NCBI RefSeq assembly: GCF_014640555.1
Contig: NZ_BMHE01000003.1
Coordinates: 286,295 to 350,294, forward strand
Source: Paenibacillus marchantiophytorum
GTDB lineage: Bacteria > Bacillota > Bacilli > Paenibacillales > NBRC-103111
Direction: 5' to 3'
DNA length: 64,000 nucleotides
Notes under the pieces: generated by a model
What the model saw: the letters and a program-made list of their open reading frames with translations, nothing else
The model's database searches: none
What the model was told of the DNA's origin: nothing
Shown here: positions 45,803-52,914 of the stretch, piece by piece
Layout of the letters: each line of letters begins with the position of its first letter
Position numbering within the stretch: the first letter of the stretch is position 1
Translations under genes and position numbers: made by a program

Positions 45803-47401
45803 TTAATTCCGAACCTCACCCGGTGTCACGCCCCAATATTTGCGAAATACCCTTGTAAAATAACTCACATCTCTATAGCCGACAGCAGCAGCAGCATCAT
45901 AGACTCTTACGCCTTCTTGCAGGGTTGCCTTGGCTTTCTCCATTTTCCTTTCCAGTACATAAGTGGAGAAAGCTTTGCCTGTTTCCTGCTTGAACAAACG
46001 GCTCAAATAGGAGGAATTAACGTACAATCTATCAGCTACAGCTTGGAGTGTCATTTCCTGGTCAATTTCATTTTCGACCAAGCCAAGGATGGTCTTAATC
46101 ACACCATGACTCGTTGATTTTCTTCGCTGATTCGCGTAAGCTAAATACGCTTTAATCATACGCTGCAGCCAAAAGAAAATCTGATCCTTCGCTGTCAACT
46201 CCCGATGATTGTGAAAGTAGACATAGTCTTCCCCAGCCACTTCCTGCACCGGCCAACCCTGTTTCTGGATCATACGAACGAACAAGCTGCCAAAATAAAG
46301 AATATACTCCTGCATGTCCATAAGTGTCTCCGCACTACGCATTCCGCTATCCCAAAGCATGCTTAAAGTTTCGCTAGCCTTCTCGGCTTCGCCTGTTTCA
46401 AGCGCGATCTCCAAAGCCTTCTCCAAGTTCGGCTGGAGCTGCAATTCCGCCTCTCTTCCCTGCTCTTCCCGATACGGAATTGCCAAATCATGTCCAAGCA
46501 CAATCCGGTTTTGCAGCGCTCGCATAGCTTGAGTATACAGCTTGTTCATCTCTTCACGCCGGCCAAGGAATCCGCTAATGCCCGCGCTTGCGCTAAGTCT
46601 GAGGCAGCTATGCACCGTAAAAAGCAGCTTCTCTGTCAGGGCATTAATTTTCTGCAGCGCAAGATTAGCAGCTTCATTTCCCGTTAAATGAAATATAACG
46701 ACTGTTCCGCCGGCATAATCTGAAATAACCCAACACGCTTCTTGCTGGAGGAATTCCTTCGTGATACTGCCGAGCGAGAATTGCAGCAAGGACATGTCCT
46801 TCCTGCTGAACCTCGTCTCCCCTTCCGAGATCGGGTCCATATCAATGACGACTACGGCGTAATGATCCTCCTGCGGCAATTCCAACTGCAGCGTATTGCT
46901 TTTGTGCTCAATCTCCCATGGCTCGAACTTGCCTTTCAGACAGCCGAATAAAAAATCATTCACCAAATGCGGCAAATGCTGCCTCCACTTCTCCTTTAAC
47001 TCCACTTCGTTATGATGCTGTTCAAGCTCGGATTTCAACCTTTCTGCCGCTTCAAGCACGGTTCCCAGAATTTCCTCATCTCCAGCAGGCTTCAGTAAAT
47101 ATTTCATAACGCCAAGTTCAAGTGCTTGCTGTGCATAGGAGAAATCATCATGACCGCTTAATACGATAATTTTCAGAAAGGGGTCGGTTTCGCGAAGCTG
47201 TCTAGCCAACGTCAAGCCGTCCATCTCAGGCATTTGCAAATCCAGCAAAATAATTTCCGGTTTTTTCAAATCGATTAAGCGCAAAGCTTCTTTGCCATTG
47301 CCAGCTTGGCCGACAACCTCAATATCATGTTGATCCCAAGGGATGTTATTAGCGAGTGCATGTCTGAGTCGAATTTCATCTTCCACAATTAATAAGTTCA
47401 T
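45803..47401 (-). CDS. Response regulator with AraC-type DNA-binding domain, YesN type
   Basis: A 532-residue regulator. The receiver domain (residues 1-120) has LLIVEDEIRLRHAL, the phospho-acceptor aspartate in EIILLDLQMPEMDG, and YLLKPAG. A long helical linker follows. The C-terminal AraC domain has two helix-turn-helix units (VADRLYVNSSYLSRLFKQET and AAAAVGYRDVSYFTRVFRKY). These regulators pair with YesM-type kinases, but no kinase gene is adjacent; the only one in the window is at 29566-31452. It likely activates the downstream sugar transport operon. The start at 47401 has GGAGAG upstream. Confidence 0.92.
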   Translation of the reverse strand: MNLLIVEDEIRLRHALANNIPWDQHDIEVVGQAGNGKEALRLIDLKKPEIILLDLQMPEMDGLTLARQLRETDPFLKIIVLSGHDDFSYAQQALELGVMKYLLKPAGDEEILGTVLEAAERLKSELEQHHNEVELKEKWRQHLPHLVNDFLFGCLKGKFEPWEIEHKSNTLQLELPQEDHYAVVVIDMDPISEGETRFSRKDMSLLQFSLGSITKEFLQQEACWVISDYAGGTVVIFHLTGNEAANLALQKINALTEKLLFTVHSCLRLSASAGISGFLGRREEMNKLYTQAMRALQNRIVLGHDLAIPYREEQGREAELQLQPNLEKALEIALETGEAEKASETLSMLWDSGMRSAETLMDMQEYILYFGSLFVRMIQKQGWPVQEVAGEDYVYFHNHRELTAKDQIFFWLQRMIKAYLAYANQRRKSTSHGVIKTILGLVENEIDQEMTLQAVADRLYVNSSYLSRLFKQETGKAFSTYVLERKMEKAKATLQEGVRVYDAAAAVGYRDVSYFTRVFRKYWGVTPGEVRN

Positions 47402-47491
47402 GGCTGTCTCTCCTTGTGGATTCAGATTGATTTCGAAACCCATCTCCAAAGTATCACAAGTCCGACATACAATTCTAGAGTCAAATGGATA

Positions 47492-48325
47492 CTATTTATG
47501 GTACATTGACAGCCAAAATCCTGAACCCATTCCCATTTGTTTGGCACGTTCCATGAGAAGTATGTCATAGATCTGCGACGGATTGCTAATTTTCCCCTGC
47601 GTCCATTCTTCGGAAAAATCATCTTCCAACGGGCAATTAAATAACGATTTGAGACCGTTCCCGTATCTCATCATAATTCTCACTGACTTAGGGGCGACCT
47701 GCTTGAGTTCCTCCAGCAGCTCCAGCTTATTGCTAACAAGTGAAGCAATCAACACATGTGTAGCCTTCCTCGTAAACTCTAATTCCAATAAGCTTGTATT
47801 CGTAAAAGTAATTTTGCCGCCGAGACCTGACAACCTTGCTGTATGCCTTCCCAGTTCAACCGCTTCCAAATCAATATCCAAACAGAGTACTTCAGCTCCA
47901 GTATGCTCTGCAATGATCAAAGATGAGGTCGGGAGTGCGCCAGAACCAACAAATATGACCTTAGACTGACGATCAATTTGCAGCAGGTTGAGCTCATTTA
48001 TAACCGAGTGGGATAAGTTGCGAATATAGTCACTTATCTGGCTTTCTCCTCTATGTAGGCGTCTTGATTGATATTTCTCTACATGACAAAGAGCTTCAAT
48101 GGAGCTAGCTCTGAGCAGCTGTGCTTGAGTCCGAATCTCTTCGTTATGACTCCACAAATGCCATTCACGGATATGTTCCTCGTTATTGATAAACGCACAC
48201 AATTCATCCAATTTATTTTGCAGCAACTGCATACAATCATGGCCTTCATGGAAATAAAATGTCAATTGTTTGAGCTGCGATTCCATTTTATGTAAAGCAA
48301 ACAAAAACGCATCATAATTCTTCAT
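47492..48325 (-). CDS. Nicotianamine synthase-like protein (CntL-like)
   Basis: A 277-residue protein resembling the nicotianamine synthase/CntL family. The helical N-terminus is followed by a SAM-binding Rossmann fold: VIFVGSGALPTSSLIIAEHT, then AEVLCLDIDLEAVELGR, ATHVLIASLVSNK and IMMRYGNGLKSLFN. In the family the enzyme moves the aminobutyrate part of SAM to an amino acid to build metallophores such as staphylopine. An opine dehydrogenase (CntM) and a metallophore exporter, expected partners, are not in the window. The gene stands alone upstream of the response regulator gene. The RBS is GAGGTGAG. Confidence 0.75.
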   Translation of the reverse strand: MKNYDAFLFALHKMESQLKQLTFYFHEGHDCMQLLQNKLDELCAFINNEEHIREWHLWSHNEEIRTQAQLLRASSIEALCHVEKYQSRRLHRGESQISDYIRNLSHSVINELNLLQIDRQSKVIFVGSGALPTSSLIIAEHTGAEVLCLDIDLEAVELGRHTARLSGLGGKITFTNTSLLELEFTRKATHVLIASLVSNKLELLEELKQVAPKSVRIMMRYGNGLKSLFNCPLEDDFSEEWTQGKISNPSQIYDILLMERAKQMGMGSGFWLSMYHK

Positions 48326-48404
48326 CGCTCACCTCATTATGCACCTGATATCTATGCATATCAGACTTTTCGCCTGAAAAGTACAGAAATGAGTAAGTTG
48401 CCAA

Positions 48405-48440
48405 ACAAAAAACCTCAACACCACTAGTGGCATTAAGGTT
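48405..48440 (-). terminator. Terminator of the binding-protein operon
   Basis: A 14-bp stem with a few G-T pairs, AACCTTAATGCCAC / GTGGTGTTGAGGTT, followed on the minus strand by TTTTTTG. It ends the operon made of flavoprotein, ferredoxin and binding protein. Confidence 0.85.
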
Positions 48441-48684
48441 TAGAAGCAGTTGCCTGAATTAATAAGGATTGTGTAACCTGCAATTGAGCATTACGCGAAA
48501 GAACCGACCGATGCCAATAGAGCGAGTCCCCACGAACATGCCATGAGCTGTTGAGACAAGCAATTGCACCGTCAGCAGCGCTGCGAATTGCCGATTCCAA
48601 TGCTCCATACGATTAGAATAAGCGATTCGCCTCAACCTCTGGGGATAATGAAGCTTGATTAACGGCCTGCGTAGTAGTCGTCAT
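48433..48684 (-). pseudogene. Small unidentified gene with an in-frame stop at the operon end
   Basis: An ATG at 48684 with GAAAGGAAA upstream starts MTTTTQAVNQASLSPEVEAN, which stops at TAA (48613-48615). The same frame then stays open for another 59 codons, including LESAIRSAADGAIACLNSSW and LQVTQSLLIQATASKP, up to a stop inside the operon terminator. The 33-nt gap from the binding protein and the RBS suggest a real third gene broken by a nonsense change, or only a short peptide. No family was recognised. Confidence 0.35.
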
Positions 48685-48717
48685 GTTTACATTTCCTTTC
48701 GTCATCGAAATATCGGT

Positions 48718-49761
48718 TTATTTTAGAATCCACTGATTCAGATCAAAATCTTTCTCTGCCAGCTTCTCATCGACTAGAAACTTCTTCGTCCCATCGAGCA
48801 GCTTGAGGCCATCATCGGTAAAATTAACATCTTTAATCGTCTCAATCGGCGAAACTTTCTTATTCAGTTCTGGTGTAAAACCATTTAACTGGGAAAGAAA
48901 TTGGTAGTATTCATCAGGTTTGGTCTTCAAATCCTTCAGCGCTTTGAGACGCGCTTCATTCCAAACTTTTTGGAAATCAGGAAATTTCTTCAGATAATCT
49001 TCAGAAGCCACGGTGATGCTGGTACCGATTAGATTGGGATGTTTGGACGCATCATCAATTAACGGATAGCCTTGTTCAATTTGCTTTAAAGCGAAGATCG
49101 CGCTGTTCGTCATCGCGTCGACTTCTCCACGAGAGAGAGCAGCCTCGCCGTCAGGACGCAGCATATGGATGAATTTCACATCCGGAACGTTCTGTTCTTT
49201 CACCAAACCAGCAATGTAACGGTGCATAAAGGAACCCTTTTGAATCGCAACCGTTTTGCCTTTCAGATCAGCGATGGACTGAGGTCCGCCTTTCTTGCCA
49301 ATCAAGTAGCCGATACTGTCCGTAGCCCCTTGCGTAATGGCTCTTGTTTTGGCTCCGGTAGAACGAGCAAGAAGTGCTGGCGTATCGCCCAAGCTGCCGA
49401 AATCAAGTCTGCCGCTGATCAGCGATTCACTTTGATCGGGTCCGTTCGGGAAAGCAACCAGTTTAACATCCGTTATGCCGTATTTCTTGAATTCTTCTTG
49501 AATAATCCCTTTATAGAAGCCCCATCCTTCCGCCCCGCCCGGAAAATTAAGCTTATTCGTCCCAATGTAACCATAATTGATGACACTTGGCGGCTGCACT
49601 TTGGCTCCGCTGCTAGTTGCTGCGGCGCTGCTGTTCGCTGGCTTGGAGGCTCCTTCCGAATTGCCGCATGCCGCTACCAAGGCAACCATTGTCGCTAACA
49701 TGACGACCAAACTTGATGACCGTAAAAATCCCCTTTTTCTTTGTATCTGTTTCTCTGTCAT
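48718..49761 (-). CDS. Aliphatic-sulfonate/nitrate-type ABC substrate-binding lipoprotein (SsuA-like)
   Basis: A 347-residue lipoprotein: signal peptide with lipobox VALVAACGNSE, then an SsuA/TauA/NrtA-type binding domain (NYGYIGTNKLNFPGGAEGWG; GRLDFGSLGDTPALLARS; GKTVAIQKGSFMHRYIAGLV). Family members bind taurine, alkanesulfonates, nitrate or aromatic acids. No ATPase or permease is in its operon; these lie in the neighbouring operon at 54533-57072. It is co-transcribed with a flavoprotein and a ferredoxin, which suggests that the bound compound is redox-processed after uptake. Confidence 0.9.
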   Translation of the reverse strand: MTEKQIQRKRGFLRSSSLVVMLATMVALVAACGNSEGASKPANSSAAATSSGAKVQPPSVINYGYIGTNKLNFPGGAEGWGFYKGIIQEEFKKYGITDVKLVAFPNGPDQSESLISGRLDFGSLGDTPALLARSTGAKTRAITQGATDSIGYLIGKKGGPQSIADLKGKTVAIQKGSFMHRYIAGLVKEQNVPDVKFIHMLRPDGEAALSRGEVDAMTNSAIFALKQIEQGYPLIDDASKHPNLIGTSITVASEDYLKKFPDFQKVWNEARLKALKDLKTKPDEYYQFLSQLNGFTPELNKKVSPIETIKDVNFTDDGLKLLDGTKKFLVDEKLAEKDFDLNQWILK

Positions 49762-49798
49762 GATTGTCCAATCTCCTCTCAGGTTGTAGCCACAGGGA

Positions 49799-50134
49799 TT
49801 ACCCTATGGCGGTTCTTTTCGCTAATTCATACATATAAGGATGCTCGGCAACTGGTTTGCGGCCTTTGCCCCAACCTACTTTCTCACGATAGCCGCCCAA
49901 TAAACCTTGTTCATCCAAAAGCGCTTCACTAACAGCCGTTGGCCCTTCGGCATCCGCAGCGACATAAAGCGCATCCGCCGGACAATACAACTCGCACATG
50001 AAGCAGGTTTGGCAGTCGCTTTGGCGCGCAATGACCGGAATGCCATGCTCCCCGCGATCAAATACGTTCGTTGGACAAACCGACACGCATAAATTGCACT
50101 CTACACATTTGGACTCGCTGACCAATTCAATCAT
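49799..50134 (-). CDS. 4Fe-4S ferredoxin-type protein (AprB-like), copy 1
   Basis: A 111-residue protein with two [4Fe-4S] motifs: CVECNLCVSVCP (residues 10-21) and CQTCFMCELYCP (residues 41-52), each C-x2-C-x2-C-x3-CP. A C-terminal tail of about 45 residues ends in a conserved GYREKVGWGKGRK. This size and layout resemble AprB, the electron-transfer partner of APS reductase AprA. It overlaps the flavoprotein stop by 4 nt (ATGA), indicating equal synthesis and complex formation. A second copy is at 52573-52914. Confidence 0.85.
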   Translation of the reverse strand: MIELVSESKCVECNLCVSVCPTNVFDRGEHGIPVIARQSDCQTCFMCELYCPADALYVAADAEGPTAVSEALLDEQGLLGGYREKVGWGKGRKPVAEHPYMYELAKRTAIG

Positions 50135-51741
50135 GTCGTAACGGCCTCCTTGCTTACTTCAGCCTTTTGCGTCCAGACCTGGTCAAGCCCGCCGCTAATT
50201 AGCCGATAGCGCTGCGAATCATCCAAAGTCGGATAATCCTCACGTTTGTGCATCCCTCTGGTCTCCGTACGAACCTGTGCGGTATTGTACATCCAGCGAG
50301 CCGTCGCTGTCATAGCCGTTGCTTCACGATGGCGAACACCTTGCAGATCCAGGGTCGTCGTACGCTCGCGCAGATCTGTCCAAAGTCCATCCAGACGGGT
50401 GATCGAGCTAGCCAGCCCTTCTTGCGTGCGGAACAAATTACGATCATACGGCGTTACTTCCTCTTGCACAGCACGAATGGCTTCTGCCGTTTTGCCTTTA
50501 TCCTCACTGCCTCCGGCTTTGGCGAATGTCGTGGTGGAGACACTTCTCAACTGGCGATTGGATGCTCTGTCACCGAGATCACGCGCAAACTTGGAAGCTC
50601 CCTCGCCGGCGAACGAACCGGATGACATCGCCCAAGCGGCATTATGACTGCCACCGCCTGTGAATCCTCCGCATATCAGTTCTCGTGTAGCTGCATCTCC
50701 AGCCGCATAGAGGCCTGGCACAATCGTTGAGCACTGCTCATCAATTATGCGAATACCTCCTGTACCGCGAACTGTTCCTTCCAAGCGCAGTGTGACCGGG
50801 AATTTATCTTTGAATGGATCGATACCGAGCCGATCGAAAGGCAGGAAGAAATTCGTTTGGTTCACGCGCAGAAGTGGACGAATATCCTCAGGCGCCTGAT
50901 CCAAGCTTGCATACACTTGACGACCTTGCAGCAGATTGCGAGCAATGATCGATCGACCGCGTTGCGAACCTGCCCCCTCCACAATGGTTCCGTCTTCGTA
51001 ATAGAAGGAAGCATACCGATAGTAAGCTGTTTTGGTCACGGAAGAGAATGTCGGGCATATCGCGTACGCATTCGAGAACTCCATGCCGGAGAAGTCAGCC
51101 CCTGCTTCAGCAGCCAGCAAATAACCATCCCCCGTTAAAACATTCGTTCCTAGTGCTTTGCTTAGGAAAGCACAGCCGCCTGTCGCGATCACTACCGCCC
51201 CGGCACGTACCGTCCACGTTTGGCCGCTTTGCGTCCGCACGCCTGTCGCACCGCCAACACCGTGTTCATCGGCGAGCAGTTCAAGTACAGGACTGTGATC
51301 GAGAATTTGCACGCCAGCTTTTTGTACCAATTTACGCATGAGCTTCATATATTCAGGCCCTTGCAAGCCTTTTTTGTAAGGATCGCCACTATCATCTTTG
51401 GGAAAAGGGTAGCCCCACGCTCCCAATTTATTCATATTTTCATACGTGCGATCGAGCACACGATTCATCCAAGGAACCTCCGCCAATTTACCACCGAGTA
51501 GATAACGGCTCTGTCTTGCTTCCTCACGAAGCTGTTCATCCGGCTTAATATACCAAACGCCCGTACCTGATGGCGCCGTAGCTCCGCTTGTGCCGCAGTA
51601 CCCTTTATCTACCAGAATGACTTTGGAGCCATTCGTTGCAGCCGTTAAGGCCGCCCAAGTTCCAGATGGCCCGCCACCAATAACTAGAACATCAGCAGAC
51701 AACCGCAATTCACTATCTTCCCATACTTTCGCCATATCCAT
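50131..51741 (-). CDS. Fumarate-reductase/AprA-like flavoprotein, copy 1
   Basis: A 534-536-residue FAD protein. The N-terminal dinucleotide fold is VLVIGGGPSGTWAALTAATN, with KGYCGTSGATAPSG next. AVVIATGGCAFLSKALG is typical of the FrdA/AprA superfamily. The capping domain has GTVRGTGGIRI, and PGLYAAGDAA is the second FAD contact. It pairs with a two-cluster ferredoxin. The reaction is unknown; a reductive step on an organosulfur compound is inferred from the neighbours. The start may be ATG 51741 or, with better spacing from GGGGG, ATG 51735. A paralogue is at 52911-54509. Confidence 0.85.
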   Translation of the reverse strand: MDMAKVWEDSELRLSADVLVIGGGPSGTWAALTAATNGSKVILVDKGYCGTSGATAPSGTGVWYIKPDEQLREEARQSRYLLGGKLAEVPWMNRVLDRTYENMNKLGAWGYPFPKDDSGDPYKKGLQGPEYMKLMRKLVQKAGVQILDHSPVLELLADEHGVGGATGVRTQSGQTWTVRAGAVVIATGGCAFLSKALGTNVLTGDGYLLAAEAGADFSGMEFSNAYAICPTFSSVTKTAYYRYASFYYEDGTIVEGAGSQRGRSIIARNLLQGRQVYASLDQAPEDIRPLLRVNQTNFFLPFDRLGIDPFKDKFPVTLRLEGTVRGTGGIRIIDEQCSTIVPGLYAAGDAATRELICGGFTGGGSHNAAWAMSSGSFAGEGASKFARDLGDRASNRQLRSVSTTTFAKAGGSEDKGKTAEAIRAVQEEVTPYDRNLFRTQEGLASSITRLDGLWTDLRERTTTLDLQGVRHREATAMTATARWMYNTAQVRTETRGMHKREDYPTLDDSQRYRLISGGLDQVWTQKAEVSKEAVTT

Positions 51742-51815
51742 TGCCCCCTAAACAAATATTCTCAATTGAAATGCCAACATATGAACCCTTCAGTCAACAA
51801 GCAAAAAAACAAAAA

Positions 51816-51843
51816 GGAGGCATCCCTAATAAGGAACGCCTCC
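51816..51843 (-). terminator. Terminator hairpin inside the leader of the flavoprotein-1 operon
   Basis: An 11-bp stem GGAGGCGTTCC / GGGATGCCTCC with a 6-nt loop, then TTTTTGTTTTTTT on the minus strand. It lies about 75 nt upstream of the flavoprotein start, downstream of a good promoter. It would end transcription unless overridden, so it is probably an attenuator. An alternative hairpin, GAACG / CGTTC, overlaps its left arm. Confidence 0.75.
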
Positions 51844-51953
51844 GTTCGTACGGTTGGACGAGTAGTCATATCGTTCATTCCTAGTAATGAGTTCGCGATA
51901 GATGTGTTGTACATTATATCCACAAAACCAAGGTGTTTACTAAGAATAATATC

Positions 51954-51983
51954 ATAGTAGCATCTCCATTTATATTCGTCAAC
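51954..51983 (-). promoter_or_regulatory. Sigma-A promoter of the flavoprotein-1 operon
   Basis: On the minus strand TTGACG, a 17-nt spacer and TACTAT. Transcription would start near 51947, giving a leader of about 205 nt with an internal terminator. The shared 19-nt element abuts the -35 box. Confidence 0.7.
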
Positions 51984-51984
51984 T

Positions 51985-52003
51985 AAGTTTTATTCGGATA
52001 TGC
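51985..52003 (-). promoter_or_regulatory. Shared 19-nt element upstream of the flavoprotein-1 operon
   Basis: On the minus strand GCATATCCGAATAAAACTT. It matches GCACATCCCGATAAAACTT upstream of the transporter operon (57539-57557) at 16 of 19 positions and lies directly upstream of the -35 box. Binding of a common regulator, perhaps CymR- or MarR-like, is inferred. Confidence 0.6.
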
Positions 52004-52020
52004 AACCATTTAAAATCCAT

Positions 52021-52046
52021 ATATTTAAGCAAATTTGCTTAAATAT
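52021..52046. promoter_or_regulatory. Perfect 26-bp palindrome, likely MarR operator
   Basis: Each 13-bp half is ATATTTAAGCAAA or its complement, so the centre reads TTAAGCAAATTTGCTTAA. It ends 4 nt before the -35 box of the MarR gene and about 40 nt upstream of the opposite promoter, so one bound dimer could affect both directions. Confidence 0.8.
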
Positions 52047-52049
52047 CAT

Positions 52050-52078
52050 TTGAAATATATATAGGTTAGCTATATAAT
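52050..52078 (+). promoter_or_regulatory. Sigma-A promoter of the MarR gene
   Basis: TTGAAA, a 17-nt spacer and TATAAT, 45 nt upstream of the MarR start. Confidence 0.75.
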
Positions 52079-52123
52079 AGAAATGAAACTTGGGAATATA
52101 TAACTTTTTTTGGAGTGAATAAC

Positions 52124-52567
52124 ATGAACTATCCAGATTCGCTGGATCAACTTGCCGCCTCACTGATTGCCGTTAATCGTTATCTACGGTATACGACATT
52201 CGGGCTTGAGAGCCGAACCATAACACGTGTCCAATGGCTGCTTCTGCGCCATCTTTCCAATGAAGCGAATCAAACGATCGGTCAACTCGCCGTTAAATTG
52301 GACGTGCAACAGAGCACGATGTCACAAATGCTGGATCGATTAGAGAAAAGCGGCCTCGTGCTTAGGCAAATCAGCGAAACGGATACACGCGTGAAGACGG
52401 TGATTTTAACAGATGCGGGTTATGCCGTTATTCAGCAAACTGAACAAGCATGGAAAGAAAAACTCGCCGAACCCTTCGAGCAATTCTCGCAAGCAGAGAA
52501 GCTGATGCTGGTAGAGCTGCTAGGCAGGCTCGTTGACAAACTGCCGACCAGAGAAGACAACAAATAA
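52124..52567 (+). CDS. MarR-family transcriptional regulator
   Basis: A 147-residue winged-helix protein. The recognition region is TIGQLAVKLDVQQSTMSQML, with DRLEKSGLVLRQISETDTRV as helix and wing, ending in a dimerising helix. It lies between the two flavoprotein operons and stops 5 nt before the convergent ferredoxin gene, so its transcript may run into the other operon. It most likely controls these operons and itself through the 26-bp palindrome. The start at ATG 52124 fits GGAG 8 nt upstream; GTG 52115 is an alternative. Confidence 0.88.
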   Translation: MNYPDSLDQLAASLIAVNRYLRYTTFGLESRTITRVQWLLLRHLSNEANQTIGQLAVKLDVQQSTMSQMLDRLEKSGLVLRQISETDTRVKTVILTDAGYAVIQQTEQAWKEKLAEPFEQFSQAEKLMLVELLGRLVDKLPTREDNK

Positions 52568-52572
52568 TGATT

Positions 52573-52914
52573 TTAGCGGCGCGGCGGTAAAATAAGATCG
52601 ATGAATGGCGTTGTATCTACTTCCGCTAGCGTCGTTCGTCCTTTCCCCCAACCAATCGTTTCTCTCCAGCTGCCAAGCAGCTTTGTTTGGATTAATTCTT
52701 CTTCACTCGGCACTGCGTCCAGCGGGTTTTCGAATGGCGCGACATACAAAGCATCTACAGGGCAATAAGCTTCGCAAATAAAGCAGGTTTGGCAATCCTC
52801 CTGCCTGGCGATGATCGGCACCCCATCCACATTTTTGTCAAATACATTCGTAGGGCAGACCTTCACACATAGCGTGCAGCCTACACAACGTTCAGAACTT
52901 ACAAGCTCAATCAA
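52573..52914 (-). CDS. 4Fe-4S ferredoxin-type protein (AprB-like), copy 2
   Basis: A 113-residue paralogue of the ferredoxin at 49799. It has CVGCTLCVKVCP (residues 10-21) and CQTCFICEAYCP (residues 41-52), the same spacing in both clusters, and GSWRETIGWGKGR in the tail. The first 50 residues are nearly the same as copy 1, while the tails diverge. It overlaps the flavoprotein-2 stop by 4 nt and is the last gene of the five-gene transporter operon. Confidence 0.87.
   Translation of the reverse strand: MIELVSSERCVGCTLCVKVCPTNVFDKNVDGVPIIARQEDCQTCFICEAYCPVDALYVAPFENPLDAVPSEEELIQTKLLGSWRETIGWGKGRTTLAEVDTTPFIDLILPPRR

Noticed and set aside
51741-51960. S-box (SAM) or T-box riboswitch before the flavoprotein-1 operon
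   Set aside because: I saw a leader terminator but none of the S-box core or the T-box AGGGTGGNACCGCG sequence.
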